Positions 12,193 to 21,051 of a DNA stretch of 64,000 nucleotides are shown here, piece after piece. Below the pieces are notes generated by a model. That model worked only from the letters and a program-made list of their open reading frames with translations. It was not told the origin of the DNA and searched no databases. Each line of letters begins with the position of its first letter. Positions within the stretch are counted from its first letter, which is position 1. The stretch covers positions 2,923,972 to 2,987,971 of the forward strand of contig CM065699.1 of NCBI GenBank assembly GCA_017654935.2, read 5' to 3'. The stretch comes from Phymorhynchus buccinoides (Eukaryota; Mollusca; Gastropoda; Neogastropoda; Raphitomidae). Position numbers and translations under genes: made by a program.

Positions 12193-12394
12193 AGGCCGGG
12201 TTCACATTAGACGCGTAAGTTCCGTACGGAAAACCTTAAATAAGTGGGAGAAAGAAGGAAGGATACAAGTGTACGCATATATATAGGGGAAATTCGATAC
12301 CTGCTCAAATATTTTCTCCCTTCTTTGTTTCGCTTATTTATGGATTGCGCACGGGTTTCCGCATGGAATATCCGCTTATGTGTGTACACGGCCT
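12193..12394. mobile_element. Second MITE-like insertion in the 105-bp array
   Basis: Left end aggccgggttcacat and right end gtgtacacggcct form an imperfect terminal inverted repeat that extends inward (aaataagtgggagaaagaag against cttctttgtttcgcttattt). Array sequence lies on both sides. The target duplication could not be fixed unambiguously. The superfamily is unassigned, and a hAT-like origin is possible only by resemblance of the termini. Confidence 0.65.
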
Positions 12395-12399
12395 TATTG

Positions 12400-12850
12400 T
12401 GGCAACATGATGCAGTGCACACATCATGCACAGTGCTGGTCAAACACGACCGTCTGTCGCCTGACAGACATTAACAGCATTGTACACTTCTTCTTTGTTT
12501 AGTTAGGACTATTAACTGATTGATCCATTGATTGCCCGATTGATTGATTGAGAAGCAGATATAAGAAAAACATTGGATAGAAAGAGAAATAATTTCTTTT
12601 GAAATATTTGATAAATGTATTTTAGAAAACAAGTGACCGAAATTTTGAGAATAAAAAGTGATGAATGTTTATTTGTATTTCATTTGCCTGCAGCTTTCAG
12701 ATTTACTTCACTCTTAATGACTTGTCAGTTTCTAAGGGGTAGAAAACGAACATTGTGTTCAGTGTTTTAAGTTTTGGTGATTTCTGAAATTACTTTTTGA
12801 ACGGTATGCGTGCTTCATTGATCAAAGTCATGAAAATGACGGGATTAAGC
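12400..12850. other. No recognisable feature
   Basis: AT-rich sequence with short gattgattg repetition at about 12515-12551. No gene supported. Confidence 0.4.
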
Positions 12851-12853
12851 ACA

Positions 12854-13031
12854 TACAGTGGAACCGCCCTTATAAGACCCTCAAAAATCATCCCAAATGA
12901 GGTCTTATATGGGAGGGGTCTTATAAGGGAGGTAATTTTAATACTCACAAAGAAGGGCAATGTCTCAGAGAAGTAGGTCTTATAGGGAGGGAGTCTTATA
13001 ATGGGAGGTCTTACTGGGAGGTTCCATTGTA
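12854..13031. mobile_element. TA-flanked MITE, TACAGTGGAACC family, complete
   Basis: Starts tacagtggaaccgcccttat and ends gggaggttccattgta, giving both inverted termini with TA at each end (178 bp). The internal body carries aagaagggcaatgtctc and gagaagtaggtcttat in reverse orientation to the copies at 5101 and 36692. Confidence 0.87.
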
Positions 13032-13060
13032 TATGCAATTCGTGTTATTATTTTAACTTG

Positions 13061-13194
13061 TACAATGGAACTTCCCTATTCAGACCGTGAACAACCAGAG
13101 CAAAAAGGTCTTAATAGGGAGGGGTCTTGTTGGAGAGGTGCCTTAATTGCCGGTGTCTTAATTGGGAAGGTCTTAATAGGGAGGTTCCATCGTA
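13061..13194. mobile_element. Short TA-flanked MITE, related termini
   Basis: Begins tacaatggaacttccctatt and ends aatagggaggttccatcgta. The 134-bp body differs from the neighbour at 12854 (aaaaaggtcttaatagggag) although the termini are related. This makes it a subfamily sitting 29 bp from a related copy. Confidence 0.75.
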
Positions 13195-13405
13195 ACTAGT
13201 AATATGTGTGAAGGTTTTTCCTTTCTTGTGTGCACAAAACGTTTTCCTTGGACTCCTCAAAAAGGTGAACAAAGATTGATTCTGCTGACGGGGATAATGT
13301 TACTAAATAATGCAACTGGGGGAGCAGTGTGAAGTGCTTTGACACCACACATTGTAGCTGAGCTGGATGATTGTACTAGCAGGAACTCTTCTTTAGCAAA
13401 CCCTT
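13195..13405. other. No recognisable feature
   Basis: Short unique interval with no supportable gene. Confidence 0.4.
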
Positions 13406-13416
13406 CAGAATATAGT

Positions 13417-13664
<248 letters not shown>

Positions 13665-13871
13665 AATTGTGAAAAAGTAGAAGCCTTAGAAAAGGAATTG
13701 TAAGCAGACCCATGCTGATGTCAGATTAGCGAACACTGCACGGAGTCCCAGTCAATCCGGACTCAGTCATTCCCAATAGAATAGTTACCTTGACTAGCAC
13801 GCACACTCCCCTCCCACCCACCGACATAAAGAACCTTTTTGCTCCCACCCTACCCCGTTGGTCTGTTCAAA

Positions 13872-13964
13872 ACGCCGCGCGCGCGCGCGCGCACACACAA
13901 AAACACCGTCTGTATGTGCGTGCAGAATAGACGTGTCTGAGGGAGAGGGGGGGGGGAGAGAGAG

Positions 13965-14031
<67 letters not shown>
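13872..14031. repeat. (GC)n, poly-G and (GA)n
   Basis: A CG-alternating run at about 13875-13892, a short poly-G at about 13948 and a (GA)n tract of about 75 bp ending at 14031. Confidence 0.92.
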
Positions 14032-14033
<2 letters not shown>

Positions 14034-14324
14034 AAATGGGTGGGGTGGGCGTTGACAGTCTTTCTAGAAAACGCACAGTGAGGGGGTATGCGCTGTTTAT
14101 TTTGACGTGTTTGTACACTTCAGGCACTACTGACTTGAGTTAGGTTCCAAACGTCAGCAACTCGAAGCGTTACGCATACGCGTGCATGCACGGAACTGCG
14201 TGCGTGCCCACTGGCAAACACACGCGCGTGCGTGTGCGCATGCATACGCGAAATGTATTTGACTAAATATTTTTTTGTAGATGTCATAGCATATGCATGT
14301 CATGTTACTGTCACATTTACAAAA

Positions 14325-14330
<6 letters not shown>

Positions 14331-14403
<73 letters not shown>
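14331..14403. repeat. (CT)n microsatellite
   Basis: About 72 bp of pure CT dinucleotides. Confidence 0.97.
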
Positions 14404-14406
<3 letters not shown>

Positions 14407-14864
14407 CATGACATTTGTGTGTGTAGGCAGTAGGCACTTGCGACGCATTCATTTTAGCGGTGGTGTTTGTAAAAGTGTGTGCAAGGACTACCAGTGTAAG
14501 TGTATCAGAGAGAGAGAGAGAGAATGAGTGCGCGCGCGCGCGTTTGAACCCCGTGAAATGAGGTGAAAGCAAGGTTGTGTTGCAGCCAAGGAAATGGGAA
14601 CTGCCCAAATAAAGAAACGGGAAGGGACAGTAATCATTGCCGTTGGCAGTGTTAGGGCCAGATCATTAGGACTGAGTGCTGTTCTCTTTGGCATGGATTG
14701 GGTTTGTTGTCTTTGATATTATTTCAGTTTCCTCCTCCCTGTTATGTCTCATTGATGAACTTGAACCGTAAGAAGAGTCTGGAATCATTAGGAGCTTCTT
14801 TTAGAGGTGCAAAGTAAGAGGACAAACTACATCCATCCACCCACTGACATTCCTCACACGGACA

Positions 14865-14982
14865 CACGCGCGGACATACACATACACACGCGTGCGTTTG
14901 CGCGCGCACACACACATGTGTGCGCGCGCGGGCGCACGCACACGCGCACACATGCACGCACACGCACGCGCACACGCACGCA

Positions 14983-15034
<52 letters not shown>

Positions 15035-15115
15035 ATCTCATACTTAGAGAGAGAGGCAGAGAGAGAGGCAGAGAGAGAGAGGCAGAGAGAGAGAGGAGAG
15101 AAGCAGAGAGACATA
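14865..15115. repeat. CA/CG alternating tract, (CA)n and GA-rich tail
   Basis: Alternating purine-pyrimidine sequence rich in cgcgcg and cacaca (14865-15032), of the type that can adopt Z-DNA. A ggcagagagaga-rich stretch follows to about 15115. Confidence 0.9.
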
Positions 15116-15234
15116 GAGAGTATAATTAGGAGAAAGCGAAAGCCGGGTATTGATAGGGTTGTTGAATAGGGCGCTGGAAACAATAAATAGCCAACATATT
15201 AACCAACCTTAGGCAAGTTATTCTTGACAGACAG

Positions 15235-15255
15235 AGAGAGAGAGAGAGAGAGAGT

Positions 15256-15299
<44 letters not shown>
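15235..15299. repeat. (GA)n and poly-G (about 43 G)
   Basis: A short GA run, then one of the longest homopolymers in the window (about 15256-15298). Its true length is likely uncertain in the assembly. Confidence 0.9.
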
Positions 15300-15529
15300 G
15301 AAATCGAATATGGAAGGAAGAACAGTGTCTGATCACTAGCTGGGTTATATCGGTTTGCAGTGGAGTTTCAGTGGACTCCATTACAGCGCAGTGCAGTGCT
15401 GTTGTTGTTCAATTCAAACAGCACACCTTGTTGCTTCCCTATGCCATGCGACTGAACGGAGAGATTGGATGCACTTTGGGAGACCCTGGGGACAGAGTAG
15501 GGGGATGGGGGTGGAGGGAGAGAGATAGA

Positions 15530-15607
15530 GCGGGGGGGGGGGGGGGGGATGTGGGGCTGTAGTAGTGATTTAGATTAATGAGAACAGGAAGGAACAGGAT
15601 TGCCCAA

Positions 15608-15642
<35 letters not shown>

Positions 15643-15749
15643 TGCAGGCGCGTGCAAGCGTATGCACGTGCATATAGTCTTGATCCAAAAGTGCTTGGCC
15701 GTTTTCTAAGTGTTCTTGTGTGAAAACAACAACCCCCCCCCCCCCCCCA
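15530..15749. repeat. Poly-G, (GT)n and poly-C short tracts
   Basis: Poly-G at about 15532-15548, (GT)n at about 15610-15640 and poly-C at about 15734-15748. Confidence 0.85.
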
Positions 15750-15919
15750 ACTAAAGGCTAAACAAATATTTCACATGTAAAAGTATGTTGTGATTGTAAA
15801 ATGATATCCCCATTTTGAAGAAAATGATTGTGTCATTGTGCTCCTCCTAATTTAGTTCGTTCTTTTACTTTTCATGTTTGTGCCAAGCGACTGTTGGTGT
15901 TGCTATGATGCAAAGTAGG

Positions 15920-16137
15920 TAGGGGAAGACGGGGTAAAAAGCGCACGGGCGGGTAAAAAGCCCACCCCAATTATCTCATGAAATAAAGAAAATTTCAGTC
16001 AAATTTGCCCATGAGACGAATGCTAGACATTAACGCTCGTCTCATGGGCAAAATGAGACTGAAATTTGCTTCATTTCATGAGATAATTGGGGTGGGCTTC
16101 TTACCCGCCCATGCGCTTTTTACCCCGTCTTCCCCTA
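15920..16137 (-). mobile_element. Fold-back MITE, GGGGAAGACGGGG family, copy 2
   Basis: Same length (218 bp with TA ends) and termini as the copy at 11753. The central loop reads gacgaatgctagacattaac, the reverse complement of the loop in copy 1, so the two copies are inserted in opposite orientation. The arms differ from copy 1 at only a few positions. Confidence 0.93.
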
Positions 16138-16464
16138 ATACTGTATTACTCGATGACCTTTATTGACGCACGAACATTGACAAAGAAAACAAAGGAGTGT
16201 TTATTGAACTGCTTGGCAGTGACCTAACGTCCAGGTGTGGCTCGATCCTTATGCTAACATTTTCTGTCATGCAGACCAACACACTGGACATTTTGTCATG
16301 GTGATGACAGATAATTTATGTCAACAAAGTACAACCTTGTTGGAACAAGGTGGAAAACGCATGAATACAGTCCCAGTAAAATTAAAGCGACTTTCGGGCA
16401 GAGGAAGAGAAAATGAGCCTCCAATATTGCGCAATGGTTTGCAACTAGTGACATGATTGATAAG
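16138..16464. other. No recognisable feature
   Basis: Unique-looking sequence between the fold-back element and the retroposon. No gene supported. Confidence 0.4.
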
Positions 16465-16666
16465 GGGGTTGAATGAGGCGTGGTCACCGCTACAGCTATC
16501 TGTATTAATTTTTTAATATTTTTTATAAAATCGGGACTTTACTGGTTTCGTACTGCCTCCGGGCATTGCCTCCAGTATTGTTCACACCATATTTGTATTT
16601 ACAAATGTCCTATATGTGTCTGATTCAGACCAAGAGGACGTAAAACACCATTTTCGGGGTTGAATG
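16465..16666 (+). mobile_element. SINE-like retroposon R209, copy (5' truncated)
   Basis: Body (aggcgtggtcaccgctac, cgggactttactggtttcg, tactgcctccgggcattg, gtatttacaaatgtcc, gaccaagaggacgtaaaa) shared with 20092-20300 and 34946-35155. Flanked by an 11-bp direct repeat, ggggttgaatg, at 16465-16475 and 16656-16666. About 180 bp lie between the repeats, and the 5' part present in the other copies is missing. R209 is a label used only here. Confidence 0.9.
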
Positions 16667-17697
16667 GCCTGCAAATATGAGCCAAATAAAAAAGAAAAGA
16701 AAGAAATTAAGTTAGAAGGAAAATAGATTTTATCTGTTAAAACGTATTCCTTAGTTAGTGCGTGCACGAATTCGGGTAACAAGGATGATTTCTTGGGACA
16801 TAGGTGATGCAGGTGTTCAATGAAGTCAGTCAGTGTTCTTTCTGCACACATCGATTGAAGCGAGCATGTTCTACAATGGCAGTCACACGCCTCTTATTAT
16901 ACCGCTTTGAATCTCCCTATAACTCTGGAAAAACTCTTGGAAAATGCAAACAACTGTAATTCTGCAAGTCGTGTCCAATCTTATTGTTTTCTTCTTCTTC
17001 TGCGTTCCCAGGCCATATGGCCATAATGGGTAAGGTACATATGTGTCCGGTTTTCAGTTTTCACTGGTCTCCCCGCTGCGTACAGCCGACACATTCCGAT
17101 TTCGGTAGAGCTCATAGGATAAAAAAAATGTTGGAAGATTTTGTTAAAAGGCAGGAGAATGGGCCAATAAGTCAGACAGATAATAGATGGTAGAAAGCAA
17201 AGGGAAAAGGCAGAGTCAAAGAGAGTGATAGATTAGGGGAAGTTACAAGCACAGAACTTCCAGAAAGTGGGGGAACTCTTTACAAAAGATCCCCCGGTAT
17301 CGTATCCCCACGGGGAGAGACTCGTGGAGGGGACGGGTTCGTCCAGCTCCCCGTATGGAGGCACGAGGCATCCACCCACTGCCCCAAATCTCATTATCAA
17401 GCTCGAAAAGAGAATAATCAGATTTTGTTTGTGCTTGCTGCTTGTTCATGCGATTTGTTTTGAATGTCTAGTGTGGATATTGTAATATTTATTATATCAT
17501 TATAATGTGATGAGGTTGCTGGTGACAATTCTGACTTGATCGTTGCCAGTTCTCATGAAGCTGGCCGGTCAAAGGCTGGATGGAGACAGTCCAGGGATGA
17601 GTGAGGTGGACCATTTCTTAATGGTTGGAGACAGTCCAGCAGCAGAAAGACTATCTTAAATCATGGGCTACGAAAGGAGCTTCATGCTTGGTGTCAG
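16667..17697. other. No confirmed feature
   Basis: Includes a T/C-rich start ttcttcttctgcgttcccagg (about 16990), which resembles the reversed tail of a retroelement, and a GC-richer stretch at about 17280-17390. Open frames of about 70 codons on either strand here are not recognisable. Confidence 0.3.
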
Positions 17698-17848
17698 GGA
17701 GAAGGTGTCCAGGGTTGGTCTCAGCCTCAGAGGTATCCTCCGACATAATAAATGGAAGAGGAACGGCAGTCTGTAGCAATACTATCAGCGTAATGTTCAG
17801 ATGAGGGGCAAAGGGTAGGGGTTACTGGATCCAAATTCAAATAAATTT
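17698..17848 (+). repeat. Direct-repeat segment, copy 1
   Basis: About 151 bp closely matching 20845-20997. Shared text includes cagcctcagaggtatcctcc, actatcagcgtaatgttcag and ttactggatccaaattcaa. The two copies lie about 3.15 kb apart, the second immediately before the 19-bp minisatellite. Confidence 0.93.
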
Positions 17849-18029
17849 AAAAAACAACTAACCATATCATTTTTAATTTTCTGTAAAAGTACTTGAATGA
17901 AAGCAGATCTGCGTCATACTGCCGTTAAACAAGATGGTTGAAGTCGGCACTCTAATAGTCAAGAGTCTCTGATTTCCCCAGTAAATCCAACGTCCTGATC
18001 TTCTTCAGTGATCTCCTGTAGGAGATGCA

Positions 18030-18316
18030 CATTCCTGCTCTGCGGGTCTGTCAGCAATACTCCTCCTGCACACTGTCTAACGGTGTCCTGTGTCCAGTTC
18101 ACCATCCACAGCACATTCCTGCTCCGCGGGTCTGTCAGCAATACTCCTCCTGCACACTGTCTAACGGTGTCCTGTGTCCAGTTCACCATCCACAGCACAT
18201 TCCTGCTCCGCGGGTCTGTCAGCAATACTCCTCCTGCACACTGTCTAACGGTGTCCTGTGTCCAGTTCACCATCCACAGCACATTCCTGCTCCGCGGGTC
18301 TGTCAGCAATACTCCT
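18030..18316. repeat. 84-bp tandem repeat, 3.4 copies
   Basis: Units start at 18030, 18114, 18198 and 18282 (cattcctgctccgcgggtct...). The fourth is cut at 18316, where the GC-rich modular repeat begins with a palindrome. The unit is 28 codons without a stop in several frames on both strands, so the long frames here are artefacts. Confidence 0.96.
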
Positions 18317-18371
18317 CGCGCATTTGCCAAACCGCGCAAATGACATGGTTGCGCGGTTTGGCAAATGCGCG
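18317..18371. repeat. Perfect 23-bp palindrome at a repeat junction
   Basis: Left arm 18317-18339 (cgcgcatttgccaaaccgcg...) and right arm 18349-18371 are exact reverse complements around a 9-base loop (atgacatgg). The related copy near 38785 has only one arm, so the palindrome arose by an inverted duplication of the element end. Confidence 0.95.
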
Positions 18372-18795
18372 AAACGCGTATCCACCGGCCTCTCGGCGCC
18401 TGTATCTCCGGTATTTATGGGCAGATTGCCTTCGAATTTGGATGGTAGATGACCAGGGACGGTGACTATCTGTGTGCCAAACCGAAAGCGAATCGATTTA
18501 TAAACGCGCGCGATATACGCCGCTTCACCTTTTCACAAATAACTCCGCCGTTTCTTAACCGAATCGCTTCAAATTTGCTGTCAGGCTTGCTGTAGCCGGG
18601 GCAAAGCCTGGCAGCAAATTGGAAGAGAATCGGGAGAGCGCGTCACTCTCAGAGCAGCGCCAACGGGAAACGGGGCCTTATAACTCCGCCGTTTCTTAAC
18701 CGAATCGCTTCAAATTTGCTGTACTCAGCGTTACCAGTACTTGACGTTACCGTTACTAGGCGTTACCGTTACTAGGCGTTACCGGTACTCGGAGT
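18317..18795 (+). repeat. GC-rich modular dispersed repeat, family B, copy 1
   Basis: Reverse-complement relative of 38132-38950. Contains repeated modules ataactccgccgtttcttaa ccgaatcgc and tcaaatttgctg (about 18538-18583 and 18679-18722) and cgttaccgttactagg repeats (about 18740-18785). It ends gttgcgctagta followed by a taatataata tail. The simple tail suggests a retroposed origin, but no coding part is visible. Confidence 0.75.
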
Positions 18796-19165
18796 TGCGC
18801 TAGTATAATATAATATAATACAAGACAATAAAGAGCACAAACGCCCATATTCTGGTTTGCAGGGAATTTTCAAGTGTCTGACACCCTTTTCTTCAGGCCC
18901 TGTTGTGACACAGAAATCAATGCTGATGCCATCCAAAGGTCATCCCAAAATATAATATAATATAATGTAATCAAATGTAAAGTAACAAAAAGGAAAGAAA
19001 AACAATTAATAGGATGAAACGTTTCAGCAGAGCCTTCGTCAGTCTTCCCTTCCTTTGTTGCCAAGCATGAATGAACGTGATGTATTGTGGGAAAAAGTCA
19101 TGATGATGATAATGAATTCTTACAATGACGTCAAATTCTGAATGAGATATTCACTTTCTTTAAAG
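18796..19165. other. No recognisable feature
   Basis: AT-rich sequence with short taatataata runs (about 18802 and 18952). No gene supported. Confidence 0.4.
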
Positions 19166-19443
19166 TACCTATTATATCATATATCATATCATATCATATC
19201 ATATCATATCATATCATATCATATCACATATCATATCATATCATATCATATATATCATATCATATCATATCATATCATAATATATCATATCATATCATAT
19301 CATAATATATCATATATCATATCACATCATATCACAATATATCAATATATCATATCATATCATATCATATCATATCATATCATATCATATCATATCATAA
19401 TATATCATATCATATCATATCATATCACATCATATCACAATAT
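19166..19443. repeat. (ATATC)n microsatellite
   Basis: About 275 bp of pentanucleotide catat/atatc with irregular cacatc and aatat interruptions. A smaller relative, (taata)n, lies at about 19609-19653. Confidence 0.95.
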
Positions 19444-19653
19444 AAAACAAAGTGCAAAACAACTAGTTGTAGTTGTTGTCATACAAGTGTTCGGTTTAAT
19501 TTGGTGTAGCTCTTGTCAACCACCTGACCACTCCAGTCCAGAATAAGAAATAGAAAGGAATGATGAAACGCAGTCGGTGACGTTCAAGACCACACATTTA
19601 CGAAAATGTAATATAATATAACATAATATAATATAATATAATATAATATATCA

Positions 19654-20076
19654 TATCGCCGCCTGCAGGTCATGCAGATGTATCTACAAAATGTTTTTAT
19701 CCATTTAGAGATTTTTAGCATATAAGTAGCACAAGCTAAAGGTACATCAACTCACGGAAGCATTAACGGCAATTCCAAAAGATGAAAATGCTATGACCAA
19801 AACAATCTTGTTGTACTTAAGGCACCTGCTTCCAAAGCCTTGCCAAATCACCATTGTATGAAATGTTACCGTTCCGTCATAATTCAAACAGAAGATAAAG
19901 CAGAATTTTGCCTCTATTGTAGGTCGACAAACGAATCGCTTGATGTGTGTTTCAATTGTGTTTAGTTCTGATGAGCGTACTTGGCAATCCCGAAAAGGTT
20001 TTACAGAAAATGGGGCTGATTGTTCATGGCTTTCTTTGAGGTCAGTGTGTCATTGGTAATGCTCTGCGTCCCTGTT
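19654..20076. other. No recognisable feature
   Basis: Unique-looking AT-rich sequence. No gene or repeat supported. Confidence 0.4.
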
Positions 20077-20315
20077 AGCATCGACACAACCATATTAAAT
20101 ACTTGTAGCGGTGCCATAGCCGATGAGGTTTAGCCGAGGCGTGGTTACCGCTACACTTATCTGTATTAATACAAAATCTGGACTTTACTGGTTTCGTACT
20201 GCCTCCGGGCATTGTCTCCAGTATTGTTCCCACCATATTTGTATTTACAAATGTCCCATATGTGTCTGATTCAGACCAAGAGGACGTAAAATTTTCGCCC
20301 AGCATCGACACAACC
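20077..20315 (+). mobile_element. SINE-like retroposon R209, full-length copy
   Basis: A 209-bp insert (20092-20300) flanked by a perfect 15-bp direct repeat, agcatcgacacaacc, at 20077-20091 and 20301-20315. Near its 5' end, gtagcggt (20105-20112) and accgctac (20147-20154) form an 8-bp stem. No RNA polymerase III B-box typical of tRNA SINEs is evident. The long direct repeats fit target-primed retroposition. Confidence 0.92.
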
Positions 20316-20844
20316 GTTTCCATGGGCCGCGCTAACGTCACATCAATCTTTCATTCTCTTGTGAAAACTAAGATTGAACTCGTAGTTAAAGATGTTTCGG
20401 TATGTTGTCTCGCCTGTCGGTGTCGTACAACCATTACGTTTTGAATTGGTTGATTTGTTTTTCCCTCTTAGATCCGTCCTGCATTGTCTTCATACTTCGT
20501 CCATCCATTGGTTGATGCTGTTGAAGTTGTGAAGGTTCTCGTGTTGTGTGTTGGTGTCCATGGGAATGACAACGGTTGTATCGGATGAGGCAGGGATGGT
20601 GACCGAGGAAACAAGGGGGTCCGTTCATAGGTGGGGAAGGAGGGGGGTGATTTCAGCTAGGAGTGAAAGTCGGCCAAGGAATTGGGGTCAAAGAGGAAAG
20701 GGTCGTCAGTCCGATGTGGGGAGGGAAAGGGAGGGCTGGAGGAGTTATGGATGGGGGTGGGGGTCGAAGGGGGTCAGCAAGTCAGACTCAGTATCAGAAA
20801 TGTCGATACACAGTGTCTGGTAGGGGGTTCGGTGGAAAGGTGGA
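20316..20844. other. No recognisable feature
   Basis: Progressively G-rich towards the right (about 20580-20780). No gene supported. Confidence 0.4.
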
Positions 20845-20997
20845 GGGAGAAGGGTGTCCAGGGTTGATCTCAGCCTCAGAGGTATCCTCCGACATGATAA
20901 ATGGAAGAGGAACGACAGTCTGTAACAATACTATCAGCGTAATGTTCAGATGGGGGACAAAGGGTAGGGGTTACTGGATCCAAATTCAAATAAATTG
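20845..20997 (+). repeat. Direct-repeat segment, copy 2
   Basis: Second copy of the 17698-17848 segment, with a handful of substitutions (for example ggttgatctc for ggttggtctc, cgacatgata for cgacataata). Confidence 0.93.
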
Positions 20998-21051
20998 AAG
21001 TCAACTAATGTGTATTTAGGATGGAATGGGGATGTCATAAAGAATGGGTCA

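Noticed and set aside
15232..15561. 112-codon frame with Gly-rich tract
   Set aside because: Produced by (GA)n and poly-G runs.
17267..17485. 72-codon frame ending in a hydrophobic segment
   Set aside because: No recognisable family, an equally long frame lies on the other strand, and it may be part of a decayed repeat.
18030..18465. Two-strand overlapping ORFs of 111-146 codons
   Set aside because: 84-bp tandem unit divisible by 3 with no stops, so frames on both strands are artefacts.
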